Notes under the pieces: model-generated | Told to the model about the DNA's origin: nothing | What the model saw: the letters and a program-made list of their open reading frames with translations, nothing else | The model's database searches: none | Position numbers and translations under genes: made by a program | Assembly: GCA_965153455.1 (NCBI GenBank) | Contig: OZ234493.1 | Location: forward strand, 32,354,213 to 32,418,212 | Length of the DNA: 64,000 nucleotides | Origin: Sphagnum compactum | Lineage: Eukaryota; Bryophyta; Sphagnopsida; Sphagnales | Direction of reading: 5' to 3' | Part shown: piece by piece, positions 11,561-23,675 of the stretch | How the letters are laid out: every line of letters begins with the position of its first letter | Numbering within the stretch: the first letter of the stretch is position 1

Positions 11561-13015
11561 AAAATTCGTTCATGTGGTCAAATGTTTCTTCAATTCGTTC
11601 TTAATGTGTTACTCTATCAAATGTGCTAAAGAATGAAATAACATTGTTACTCTATATTTCATCCATTATGGTCATAATTTAAATCCCATGGTCTGGTCCC
11701 CAACATAAGGAGTGTTATATCCCTCGATTATTGACATGTCATAATGCAGCAACTAGTTCCTTCCATTGTGTTTGGAAGGGCCTCATGGAAGAAGAAAAGG
11801 TGCCAAGAGGAAGGCACCAAATGTGTTATTTCATTGACGTAACAATTTGAGATCTTGAAAAAAAGATTTGGCAATCACCTTTGCATGCTAGAAAAGGAGA
11901 TGTTTTCATTGTTTTCAATTTCATGAACCACCTCTTGTGTTTTTGGCACATTGTTGACAAGCTTGATATGTATGGTCTTATGACAGCCTACTATGTGTAT
12001 TACATAAACTTAGAGATGCACAAGGTCATGAAAGGGTATATAGTACATATACCTTGAGACGCGTATGGGCAAAGGTTATGGAATGAAAAAATGTTTCATA
12101 ATTTGATAGTCTACATGCAATACTTGTGTGATGTACCTCATAAATTGTGAATCCGTACTTCAAAGGACACAAAACAAGTGTGATACTTCCAGAACTTCAA
12201 CAAAGAAGATATAAGAGTTAATCCCTAAAAGTACCTCAAACTGGGGTAATGGGCCCAAGTTTTGTGGAAACTGGGGATGAAATGATAACACAGGATGAAA
12301 ACTGTTCACAAGAATTAAGAATGGGACCAAACCAGTTGTCTCACCTCAATTGGTGCTCATACGAATTCAACCCCAGTTTTGAGTTTGCCTTACCTGTGCA
12401 TTCACTGCCTGTATTCTTTGTGAAATGGAAGCCCTTGTGAGGGACAAAAAAAATTCATGCAAATCTTCTGAACTGTTTGATACCCAGTTTCATGAAACAG
12501 TACCCTATTTCACTCATTTTTCAACTAGGCACCACTCAAATTGGGGGTGAAACAGGGATTACAGGGTCAAACTAGGACCCAAAAGTGAAGACCTCTCAAA
12601 CCAAAAGAAGGTGCCTTTTTTTGGCTATGTAAGTGACTTTAAGGGAACAATAGTGAGTGGGCATAGGAGTTAGAGAGAAGAGTTTAATGGATAAGGTTTG
12701 ATTATAAGTTCACTATTGACTAATCTATTGTATTAAGAAAAAAAACCATGGATAAAAGATGCATGAATGGATGAAATATGAAGGATGGATGACAAGGTTG
12801 TTAAATATGACGTGACGTGTCATTTCTATTAATCAAAATATTCATGATGGAAAGGTGAATCTATCTTTCAACCCTTCATGACAAGTAATAATTCAAATCT
12901 TCAATGGGTTCTCAATGTGTTGATTGAAAACATTTGGTTGTTGAGATTGTTAACTAAATTAGGTTGTTATTTTTTTTAAACCTAGATTTATTTTCAATTT
13001 TATATTATTCTATTT
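11561..13015. other. Intergenic DNA with dispersed repeat
   Basis: No gene is seen. The segment 12240-12600 contains a dispersed repeat (copy A2, 12448-12590) and the related phrase CAGGATGAAAACTG. The remainder is AT-rich with no domain-bearing frames. Confidence 0.55.
12448..12590. repeat. Dispersed repeat copy A2 (partner at 3168-3320)
   Basis: This is collinear with 3168-3320 through TTCATGCAAATCTT, CCCAGTTTC, TTTCACTCA, GGGGGTGAAACAGGGATTA and GGGTCAAACTAGGACCC. It is non-coding. Confidence 0.65.
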
Positions 13016-13029
13016 TGGCAAGTGATTGG

Positions 13030-14275
13030 ATTTTGGTCGCCAAACTTTGACCAAGGTGTGGATAGGTTGATTAAAAAAAATTTAGCCATTGAGATGGTGA
13101 CTGAAACTAGGTCGTTATTTTTAATGGTCCAAAAAAAAATTTAAGGCTTTTTTTAAGGGTTTTTTTTTCTCTTGCTAGCAACTGAATTTAGGTCATTGGA
13201 CTATGATCAAGGTGTGGATAGGTCAACCAAAAAATCTTGGCTATTGAGATGGCGATTGAAATCAAGTCGTTACTTTTAAACGTGCAAATTTTTTTTTCAA
13301 TTTTTTTTTCTTTGGCAACCAAATTTAAGTCACTAAACTGCGACTAGGGTGTGGACAAGTCAACCGAAAAATCTTGGCCATTTGAGATGGCAATTGAAAT
13401 CAGGTCGTTAATTTTTACAATCTAATTTTTTTTGTTGGTGATTGAATTTAGGTCTTAGGATTGCGATCGAAGTGTGGACAAGTCGATCAAAAAATATTGG
13501 CCATTGAGATGGCAACTGAAATCAAGTTGCTAGTTTTAATGATCCAAATTTATTTTTTTAGTTTTTTTTCACAAGCAACTGAATTTAGGTTACAAGACTA
13601 TGACCAGGGCGTGGACATCTCGACCAAAAAATCTTGGTTGTTGAGATGATGACCGAAATCAAGTCGCTAGTTTTAATGGTCCAAAATTTGTTTCAGTTTT
13701 TGTGTTCTTTTTCTTTTTTTTCATTGGTGACTAAATTTAAGTTGCGGGACTACGACTAGGGTGTGAATATTACAACCAAAATATTTTGGTTGTTGAGATC
13801 GCGATTGAAATCAGGTCATTGGTTTTAATAGTCCATTTTATTTTTTTATTTTTTAAAAAATTCATTGGCAACCGAATTTAGGTCATAGGACTGCAATTGA
13901 AGTGTTAATAGGTCGATTGAAAAATCTTGGCCTTTGAAATGGTGACCGAAATCATGTTGTTGTTTTCAACGGTCCAATTTTATTTTTTTAATTTTCTTTT
14001 TGATGGCAACTAAATTTAAGTCATGGGATTACGACCTAATGACCGAATTTAAGTTGAGGGATTGCGACTGATCTGTGGACAAGTCGACCAAAAAATCTTG
14101 GCTGTTGAGATGCAACCAAAATTAGGTCATTATTTTTTAACGATCCAAATTTAATTTCTATTTTTTCTTCTAGCTTACGATTGAATTTAAGTTATTGGAC
14201 TACAATAGGGGTGTTGACAGATCGATCGAAAAATCTTTGCCTTGGAGATGCTGACTAATTAATCTAGTCATCTTT
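13030..14275 (+). repeat. Satellite-like array, ~137 bp units, forward orientation
   Basis: About nine diverged units carry GTGTGGACAAGTCGA, then AAAAAATCTTGGCCATTGAGATGGC, a GAAATCAGGTCGTTA-type word, a T-rich spacer, and CAACTGAATTTAGGTCA-type words. The GTGTGG anchor recurs at 13056, 13212, 13349, 13472, 13609, 13761, 13902, 14073 and 14210. Spacing is 123-171 bp, most often 137. The same unit occurs in reverse complement at 16560-17280. Confidence 0.85.
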
Positions 14276-14533
14276 TTCACAACCCATTAAATATACCTTG
14301 GTTTTATACAATTTATTGGCATAAACATTCCATTTACTATCTTTGATTTCTCCTTGTAACCTAATAAATTTTCATCTCTCTATATTGTTCTTTGTATTTT
14401 TTTCATTTTCTTTTTTCGCTTCATCTTCACCTTGAATGGTCAAAGAATGGTTTTCCTACAAGTGATGTGTAGTTCATGCGTAGGTGTTTATAGCTTATAG
14501 TGAGGTAAGTTCTTCTAATTTTCATCTTTTATA

Positions 14534-15622
14534 ATGTTGTCATCTACTGTCGTTGCCCAAAAAGGTAGAAGAGTTATTGGTGTTGATGATTTAGATATGA
14601 ATTTTTGTGATGTGGTTTTTGAGGGGTTGGTGTCAAATCAGTATGGTACGTTTGATCGCATAACCAAAAAAACCATGGATGATTTAGGTTATGCTTACAT
14701 CTATTCTGAGTTACTAGATTGGATAGGCTTGACTATGATCACCTTGCGGGTTAAATCCCCCACATTCAAATGCATGAAAATGTGTTTCAAAAATGGTTGT
14801 ATGTCAAGGTTAAGAATTTTGAAATTGAGGTTAGGTCTCAAAGGGGGTTTGAAAAAGAAAACATGCCAATTATTCTTACAATGGAATCCACCATTATTGT
14901 GTTGTCCATTACAACATTTGAACTTGCTTTGATTCCAATGTTTTTCCATTTGATTCTTTCAAAGAATTCAAATCTAGGTCATTACGATCCAAATTTTCCA
15001 CCGCTATTATTGTTATCATTGTTACCACAATAAGAGGTGGAGAGACAGCCATGAAAAACAACTTATGATTGTGGATGGTGAAGGTCAATTCAATCAAGAT
15101 GTTCTTGCTTTTGGCAATCAATTCAAGATAGAATATGACCAATTGGTTGAAGCCAAAAATTATAGTCAATGTGCTATGGTATTGGTGAAAAATGTGACAA
15201 TAATAACAATCAGCAACCGGTTTCTCCAAGCACAACCTTATACTATATTGTCCAAAGGGGTTGATGACAATGTGAAAACACAATTGCTTCAACTCCACAC
15301 CAAATCAATAGGCCACCAACCTCCTATGAGAGAAGTAATTTATTCTTGTTATTTTTCAATCCATTTTGAAAATTATATGTTTCTCTTACCACTGGTTCAT
15401 TAATGATTTTTTTCTTTCTTTCAAGTTATTAGAGGTATTATCTAAACTCAATCTAGTAGCCCTTCCTTTGCAAAAAAATGTGCAAAATGTCATGTGTCGA
15501 ATATTGTTGTTGTAGCTACGAATGGCGATGTGCATTGTAATGTGTGGTGTGAAAACGACCATCAAGAAGGTTGGTTTCTCATGAGCTTCAATTGCACCAA
15601 CAATTGGAAATCTTGTTAATTT
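14534..15622 (+). pseudogene. Decayed ORF cluster between inverted satellites, possible OB-fold/zinc-ribbon protein
   Basis: Several overlapping frames look like one broken coding region. The pieces are MLSSTVVAQKGRRVIGVDDL (from 14534), FQKWLYVKVKNFEIEVRSQ (near 14785), a segment around VDGEGQFNQDVLAFGNQF (15068) and a last open stretch, 15467-15622, with a CAKC then C-x3-C pattern (CHVSNI, NGDVHCNVWC). The order basic DNA-binding-like segment, EGQ segment and Cys ribbon recalls RPA large-subunit C-terminal domains, but the resemblance is weak and recalled from memory. Frameshifts and stops separate the parts. It is probably cargo or a gene of the repeat that surrounds it. Confidence 0.4.
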
Positions 15623-15964
15623 TACCATAGAGGGAAAATGGTTGGAAGTTGTGGTGGGTATGTTGGAAGCTAATTTCCTTGTTTAGCCAGGTGCAAAAAC
15701 AAATTCATATTTGAATCAAAACCAAATTACGAGGTAAATTTTAGTTGATTCCTTCTCACCTTGTCGGTTTTGACAAACACATTGAGCCTCCATTTGATTT
15801 GGTGTCTTTTCTTCCATCCTCATTAGATTTTCCAATTGATGTGGGGCCCACATCAACAAAACAAAAACTTGATTTTGATGTTCACAAACTTAATCCAAAA
15901 ATAACAAAGTTGTGATTTTAGTAGTTAGTGTTGGAATTTTAATAACCACTTTTTGAGTTTTTTT

Positions 15965-16240
15965 ATTTTTCATAGTTATTTAAAACTTCAAGAGCTAAAT
16001 TTTGAATTCTCTAGAATTTTCATAGTTGCTTAGAATTCCAAGAGCTAAGTTTTGAATTTCTTGGAATTTTCATAGTTGTTTAAAATTCCAAGAGCTAAAT
16101 TTTTTATTTTCTGAAATTTTCATAGTTGTCTAAAATTCCAAGAGCTAAGTTTTGAGTTTTCTCGAATTCTCATAGTTTAAAAAAAATTTCAAAACCTAAG
16201 TTTTGAATTCTCTAGAATTTTCATAATCATTTAGAATTTC
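15965..16240. repeat. 50-bp tandem array, about five units
   Basis: AGAGCTAA(A/G)T occurs at 15991, 16041, 16091 and 16141, and a diverged fifth copy (AAAACCTAAG) occurs at 16191. The period is exactly 50 bp. Each unit also carries GAATTTTCATAGTT. The array is AT-rich and non-coding. Confidence 0.85.
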
Positions 16241-16269
16241 AATTTTAGATGCCAATGATGCTTATGATT

Positions 16270-16455
16270 TGAAACACTTCAATATCCTCAAAATATGCAT
16301 ATCCAAAATTTTCTTTTTAAACATTTCAATATCTACAAAATATCAATATCCACAATTTTCTTTTTAAACCTTTTAATATCTATAAAATATCAAAATCCAC
16401 AATTTTTGAACATTTCATTACTTATGAAATATCAACATACACAATTCTTGGAGCA
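16270..16455. repeat. Second AT-rich tandem array, ~50 bp units
   Basis: Units contain CATTTCAATATCTACAAAATATCAATATCC followed by ACAATTTTC and poly-T, repeated about three to four times with drift. It is adjacent to, but different from, the 15965-16240 array. Confidence 0.7.
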
Positions 16456-16559
16456 AAATCACAATATTTATAAATTTGTGTGATAAAAAAACTTGAAAAC
16501 ATTTCGTTTTGAATTTGGTGTGTTGTTTTCATGTTCAATTTATCTTTCACCTAATTTTA

Positions 16560-17280
16560 AGGTGACTTTAATCATTCACACCTTGATCACAATCCGGTGA
16601 CCCAAATCTTACTAGTGCAAAAATAAAATAAATAAATAAAATCTAGATTTAAAAAAAAATAGTGATCTAATTTGGGTCACCATCTCAACGGTCAAGATTT
16701 TTCAATCGACCTGTCCACATCTAGTTGCATTCCAATGACCAAAATTCGGTTGCCAATGCAAAAAAAATTCAAAAAAGAAATTAAATTGTTAAAAAATAAT
16801 GACCTGATTTCGATTGCATATCAATGGACAAGATTTTTTGATCAACTTATCCACACCTTGGTCGTAGTCCAACAACCTAAGTTTGGTCTTTAATGTAAAA
16901 AGAAAAGGATTCTTAAAAAATCACAACCTTATTTCGATCACCATCTCAATGCCCAAGATATTGCGATCAACCCCTCCACACCCCGATCAAAGTTCAACGA
17001 CTTAAATTCAGTCATCGACATAAAAAGAAAAAAAATGGATTGTTAAAAAATAACAACTTGATTTCAATCGCCATGTCAACAGCCAAGATTGTTTGGTCGA
17101 TCTATCCACACCCTAGCCATAGTTCGTAAATTTGTCAACCATTGACTGCCAACTTAATTCAGTTGTTGGCGCAAAAAATTTAAAATAAATAAATGCATTG
17201 TTAAAGTTGTGACCTAATTTCAGTTGCATTTCAATGGCCAAGATTTTTTTATTGACTTGTCCACACCCTAAAATATATTA
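16560..17280 (-). repeat. Satellite-like array, same unit as 13030-14275 but inverted
   Basis: Reverse-complement units contain TGTCCACA(CC), GGTCAAGATTTTT, CACCATCTCAA and GACCTGATTTCGATTG-type words. The TCCACA anchor falls near 16714, 16849, 16975, 17103 and 17258, with one diverged copy near 16575. The two arrays face each other across 2.3 kb and form a very long imperfect inverted repeat. Confidence 0.85.
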
Positions 17281-17344
17281 TCATAATTAAAAATGGCTAA
17301 CATGCAATCATTTGATGATGATTTGATTAAGTAATCTTTGTTTA

Positions 17345-17810
17345 GTTTCAACATATGAGTATGATGTTGGCAATTGTCTATTTGATTCCATATCTTATTT
17401 ATTGAAGTGTTCATCAACATCCCTTCAAATAAAACAAAATAGTATGCAATACTTAAAACAATGTTTGACATTGAATACACAAAAAACAAAAGAATGTCAT
17501 TTTAAGGAGTTCAACCCAAGTTTTCTATATGATTTATATCATGGTGAAGTTTCCAATGAATAACAATACATTGAAAAAATGTCCCAAAGTGCTACAATTG
17601 GTGGCTTATGGGGGGATTTTACAGCAATTTTTTAAATAACAAAATATAATATAATGACCAATCTATGTTTGGAATAAAGATTCAAATAGAATTATGTGTA
17701 AATGTGGATTAAATTACCAAATGGACACTTTACACATTGCTTATAGTAATCAACATTTTGAACCAAATTGAATATACATGTGATGTTAGAAATATTCAAT
17801 TGCAATTTGA
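17345..17810 (+). pseudogene. OTU-like cysteine protease segment of Helentron
   Basis: The frame at 17363 reads DVGNCLFDSISYLLK, which matches the catalytic D-G-N-C block of OTU proteases; here the usual Gly before Asn is kept and Cys is present. Further on, GGLWGDFTAI (near 17600) and a stretch ending in SNQHFEPIEY (near 17750, frameshifted) resemble the C-terminal W-G and H-F/Y-E-P blocks of the fold. Stops interrupt it. OTU domains are known from some Helentron proteins. Confidence 0.7.
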
Positions 17811-19789
17811 GACACCTAATTCTAAATCATTTATAAATTTGGATGACTACCCAATGCTTTCAAAAACAATCAAATAAGAAGTGTAAACACTTGCCAAAAA
17901 TATATATTTTCATTGGAATGATGATTTGGATTGTGATTTGATAAAACTTTTGGAAACTTATTCAAATGTACTTTTAGAATACATTGTCCAATTATTTAAT
18001 TCGTCATGTAATACCAATGTTACTAAAAGTCAAGTACATAATCATATTCAATACATGAAGGAAAGAAAACAACCAAAGGAAAATTTGTTAATTATATTAG
18101 TTTAACAATTTCAATGTCCATGTCCAACAACATCCCAATATCTCCAATAACTGAAAATAATCTATCAATAATTAAAAAATAACCAATAATTGAAAATATA
18201 TTAATGATTGAAAATATTCCAATGGTTGAGAATGTCCCATTCATTGATGATGTCCCAACAATTATAGGGATGCCAATAGGTGAAGATGTTCACATAATTA
18301 AAGAATTATCTAATTGCAAATCATAGAAAAATCACATAAAAGGGAAAGATTGATTTTCGATTGGACACCTTATGATGAAACTATTTAAATAACAAAATCT
18401 CATTCTAGTGTAACTTTCTCTACAAAAGCTATGATTTTACTAGATAAATTTCCACATATCAAAAGCACGAAATCACAAATTATTTCTCATGTAAAGTACA
18501 CAAATGGTAAAATCTCACAAGTTTGTAATAATCCCAATACAAAATAAATATGCATTGTTAACCCAAAATGTAATATGCAATTTTTAAAATATCCAAAAAA
18601 TACACAATATTAAATATCATATTAATTCAAAAGAAAACACATGTGAATCAAAACATGTTAATACATATAGGCAAAAAATTCAAGATGTTCTAATAACACG
18701 ATGTTTTTGTTGTGAAAGATTATGTTTTTTGAAACAACTTCAAACTGTTACAAATAAATTAGCACATTTTTACAAATTAAAATGGTAAACCATAAAATAA
18801 CAACACACATATGTTCAAATTGTTTAAATAATATCAACAAAGGCAAAAAACCCCAATATCAAGTTCCATATAATATATCAAGAAATAAAATGATATCATC
18901 AATCACAAAGTTAACACATTTATAAGAATGACTTATTCGTTCACGGTTAGATTTTGCTCAAATATATAAATTTCATGGTTATGGTCAATATAAAATGAAA
19001 GGTAGTATTATTAATGTCCCTTCAAATATTAATCAAACGCAATTAATCTTACCACGTTTACCATATGATGTGGCAACAATGGGTGTATTTTTAATGACGA
19101 CTTGAATACAAATCACTTTACATGTCTAGAAATGTACATTTTAATTTAGTCATGTCTGCACAAAATGATTTAATTTTCAACACCATTATGTTCAAATTTA
19201 AATGTTACCATGGACCTTCAATGGAACAATTTGTTTTTTATGCATACAACCTTGTCTAATCAAACAAATGACCAAAATATATCATCATTTGATGATTTTG
19301 ACTTTGAAAATGAAAACCACGTAATTTGTGCACTAACAAACTCCATGATACATAACTTTTTAGATGCATGGTTCAAAATTAATGATTACGAAAACGTTAT
19401 ATATTCTATTGCTTCAAGTCAAAATTTTCATCCTTTAGGTTTGTTTAGAGAATCATTCGGAAGAATTAAATTTTCCAACATTATTTTATGAACATCCACG
19501 AGACCTAACTATTTCTAAAACATTATCATATCAACGAATAGCACAATGGGAATTGTTTCACAAATCTAATGATTTTTCAACTAATATTTTAAACCTTTTC
19601 TTTAAAGGTGTTAAAATTTCTATCCAAAACGTTATAAGCTCTAGATGGGCACATAAATGTGGAAAACTAAATGGTGGATCATTAAAGGCTTTTGAAGTAC
19701 GAGATAAACCAAATTTAAATAAGATTTTCAAATCATACTTAGGAAATTGTGATTTAAAAGGGCTACATACTTCATTAGATTATTTAGAA

Positions 19790-20405
19790 AGTCTACAAAA
19801 AACATTATTTGCTATGATAAGACAAATTTGGCCCTCCAACATTCTTTGTAATTTTTATGTCTACAAAAAAATTATGGGATCTTCCAAACAAAAAACCTTA
19901 CATACCTTGCATGCTGAAAAATTAAATCTTCCAAACAAAATTGAAAACTTTCAATTTATTCGTATAACATAATTGATACTCAACGATCCTATAACATGTG
20001 CAAGATATTATGATCATAAAACATCATATTTTGCACATTATTCAACAAAGAATCATCTATTTTTGGACAAGTTTGTGATTTTTTTTGGGTCACATAATTT
20101 CAAAATCATGGTAGTGAACATGACCATGGCCTTTTATGGATTAAAGATGCACCAATATATGAAATTTATATAAATGAATTAATTAAAATTTTTGTTGATA
20201 AATACATTTCATGCAATGTATCATTATTACCAATTACACTACAAAATGCACAACAACATCAACGCATTCAAACATGTAAGAAAAAAAATCATGTTGTTTG
20301 TAGATTCCATTATCCATTACCTCCCATGAATAAAACAACAATATTAAAACCACTTGAATTAAAAGAAGACTTACCTTTTAGCAAAACCATTTGCAACAAC
20401 AAGTA
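19790..20405 (+). pseudogene. Helitron Rep (HUH nuclease) segment
   Basis: The reading includes KTLHTLHAEKLNLPNKIE, then DPITCARYYDHKTSYF (from 19985), and HDHGLLWIKDAPIYEI with the His-x-His pair at 20119-20127. The candidate catalytic Tyr lies in FVDKYISC at 20203-20205. A Cys/His tail follows (QTCKKKNHVVCRFHYPLPPM). This order matches the Helitron rolling-circle initiator family. Frameshifts occur near 20090 and elsewhere. Confidence 0.85.
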
Positions 20406-21599
20406 ACAATTTTTTTTTAATTTTTAAAAGACTTTAAAACTGATGAAAACATTACATTCTTTGAATTTTTAAATTTACTACATCTTGATGAAGGAACAAA
20501 CATATTAAGTTTAAGAAGTAAACTAATGAAACCAAACATTTTTAAAAAACAAACACCATCAAACATTAAAACCAATGCATTTAACATATGTTTGCAAATA
20601 CAAATATTCAATTGATTTTAGATCCATATGTAACTGCATCATATTGTCCATCATACATAACTAAAATTGAAAAATTTGTAAGCTCATAATTTCATTCAAT
20701 AATAAAAAAATTCATTTAAAATAAACCTGATGCCAACATAAAAATCCAAAAATTAGATAATGTTTTTCTTAATGTTCAACAAATGTCTGCCCAACTTGTT
20801 GTTTATTTAGTTCTTTTTTATATCATTCATCACAAACATTTAAATTTATCAATACTTCTCCATGCCAAGAACGTGTTTTTGTATTAAAACCCTAGTCCTC
20901 ACTAAATCAATTAAAACTTGATTCCATTGACATATTGTCTGCATCAATTATAGACAAATATTTAAATCAAAAAAATATTTATGAATATTTATCATTAGGA
21001 GAATTTGCCTCCTATTAGAACATTAGAAATAAAAAATTATCAAAATGTTGTAAACAAAAAATCATTAGGTTTGTAAACTACAGTAAACATAAAGATATGA
21101 AAAATTGGTCAAGAAAACAATTGCTTTTATATTCACGATTTAAATTTTTCGAAAGTTCATTATTAGGAACACATGTTACTTGACATGATACCTATTATCA
21201 AGTAAAAGAAAATATATTCACAGTTAAATCCAAATTCAATTATAACATGCAAAACAAACATACAAATGAAAAAAATGATGATATGAATTTAAAATCAAAT
21301 CCTCGCATCCATAGAAATATGGAATGATGACATTGATGATGACCTTGGTAATATGTCCTTTAATCCCATCACAAATACGTTAAATATTGAAAAATATGAT
21401 TTGAAAAATGATCTCATCATTCAATCATGCAATACATTTTATCATAAAACACAAAATTTTCAAGATGATGGTTTCACAATATCATTAAACTCAATGATAA
21501 TGGATGAATCAAAATATCATAATATGTTCAGATAATTAAATGAAGAACAAAGATTAATATTTGATAATATAATGTATAAATTTTTATTATTATAATATT

Positions 21600-22830
21600 C
21601 CAATACATACATATTTGACAAAAGGTGCTAGAACTGGTAAAATTTTTACTTTAAAATTAATAATTCAAGGATTATTACAAATATATAATAAAACTTTATC
21701 ATTTAACCTAACAAAAATAAAACATTACTTATGGCATTTACATGTAAAGTTGCATTTAATATTGATGGTCAAACAATACATTCAACATTGAACATACATG
21801 TTTAACAAACATTAACAAATCTATCAAATTTATCATCAAATTTTTTAAATAGATTCACATGTTGATGCGAACAATTGCAACTAGTTGTAATAGATGGATT
21901 GTGTCTTGTAGGTACTAAAATGTTTAATGTTATAGACCACCGATTAAGGGCAATAAAACATATTCAAAATGAATTCTTCAATGGTCTAGATGACATCATG
22001 TCAAGTGACTTTCATCAAATACCCCTCGTTAAAGTTTGTTGGATTTTTTATTCCCTTAATGATAGTATAAGTGCATTAGCACCAAACTTTTGGAAAAAAA
22101 ATGTTAAATGTTATGAATTAATTTTAATTATGTAATAAACTGATACAAAATTTATAAAATTTTAAAATGAATCTTGCACTTGCACACAAACTTTAGAAAA
22201 CATTCAATATATTAATTCAAATTGTTGTTGAAAAATACCAAACAATTTAATTACACCACATTATTTTATACAAATATTTCAATGTAAAAACATAATAAAT
22301 TTGTGTTTAACAAAACAATTGGCCCAACATTCAATTTTCAGGCTATAGACATTCATCATCATTCATGCCCATCATCATATAAACTTCCAAATGATCCAAG
22401 TAAAATTGTAAACTTCTATACTACAATTTGTATCGAACAAAATATGGTAGTTGAATTGTTTGTTAGAAATTATGCAACATATGATGGCCTTGTTAATGGA
22501 GTTGATGGTGTATTCAAAACATCAACATCTTATCATACAAAACCATAGTTTGGATATTGTTCCCAAATCCAAAAATAGGGATGTTAGTTAAAGAAAAGTC
22601 TACCCACCTTTATACAAACAATATTAAACCAAATTGGACACCAATTGAACCAATTATCAAAGACATATGAATTGGAAAAAATCAATCTCATATTATAACA
22701 AGAATCTAATTTCCAATTCAATTAGCAATAGCAAGAACCATTTATCGATCACAAGGATTATTGTTAGATGAATTAGCTATTGATCCTACCAATGTTAGGA
22801 AACATGGACTATCATATGCTGTTTTTTTTC
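21600..22830 (+). pseudogene. PIF1-type helicase segment of Helentron
   Basis: The Walker A position reads G-A-R-T-G-K-I-F-T (21624-21650) where active relatives have G-A-G-T-G-K-T. Walker B reads QLVVIDGLCLVG (Asp at 21893), so the expected Asp-Glu pair is Asp-Gly. SSDFHQIPLV, ALAPNFWKKNVKCYEL and a late helicase motif (FPIQLAIARTIYRSQGLLLDE, near 22717-22770, written here in parts of the frame) follow. The motif order is intact but essential residues are lost. Confidence 0.8.
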
Positions 22831-23059
22831 AAATTTGAACAAAGAAGGATTATACTTGTTAACTCCACTCCAACATCAAAACTTTCACATTGATCGATGT
22901 GCAGTTGAAGAAATGAATAGCTTAAAATCTTTTACAAATTGGACAACTTTTGTTCCTCAATTAAAAAACTTTTATCATTCACATGTTATTATACTAGCTC
23001 TCAACACAAATTCTTAAAAGCAACATTACCAAGATATAAATCATGACCCCAACCTACAA

Positions 23060-23675
23060 GTATCACACGTTCTTTGCATTTTGGAAACTAGAATACAATC
23101 ATCAAATGATGTACAAAATTTCGTAAATACATCAAAATATTCATATATTTCAATTTATGATGGTCATGGTTTGATAATGATGTACAATGCACAAATGCTC
23201 TTACATTCTTACTACACAACAACATGTAATGAATTAGAATATATATCAGCTATATTTAACATAAGAACTCAAAGAGCGATTCATATAATATGTGTTTATA
23301 AAAATCATTTTTCTTTGATTTCTATGTTCCTCAACACATTAGAAGCATTGATTCAAAAGTCCCCAAATGATTGCCCATTCATTGTCTTAGGAGATTTTAA
23401 TATTGACATTTTAGATGATAATAATCATAAAAAATAAAATAACGACTAATAGACTTGATGAATAAATTAGAATTAAAATCCCAATTCTAAAATATCATAA
23501 CAAAAGTTGAATCACAATCAGACCATATATGATAAAATATGTCAAGGAATGAATCCATATTAGGTGTTTCAGAAGCATATTGGCTAAATTTTCACAAACC
23601 AATTATATCGCATTCAAATTACCAAACACACTTCCAATTTATAGTAACAAACTAATAGAATCTCCATTCATTTAA
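23060..23675 (+). pseudogene. APE-like endonuclease segment of Helentron
   Basis: The motifs are in the expected order: LETRIQS (catalytic Glu, near 23078), YSYISIYDGHGLIMMYNA, GDFNIDIL (23390-23413) and a Ser-Asp-His motif at 23518-23526 within ESQSDHI. A C-terminal TEAYW-like segment follows (SEAYWLNFHKP). Such endonucleases at the C terminus separate Helentrons from canonical plant Helitrons. Confidence 0.8.

Larger units (their letters stand above)
17345..23675 (+). mobile_element. Decayed Helentron (Helitron2-type) with OTU, Rep, helicase and endonuclease segments
   Basis: Read across frameshifts, the plus strand gives the domain order of an endonuclease-bearing Helitron2/Helentron polyprotein. 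There is an OTU-like motif near 17363, a DUF6570-like segment about 18900-19250, the Rep (HUH) region about 19800-20400, a PIF1-type helicase about 21600-22830, and an APE-like endonuclease about 23060-23675. All parts share one strand and order, so this was a single element of at least 6.3 kb. Dozens of stops, and mutated Walker A and B residues, show it is dead. Termini were not identified; the inverted satellite next to its left edge could belong to it. The region is strongly AT-rich, which fits long decay. Confidence 0.85.

Noticed and set aside
15965-16455. CRISPR-like regular repeats
   Set aside because: The 50-bp units are contiguous and diverged with no unique spacers, and the context is a plant nuclear genome.
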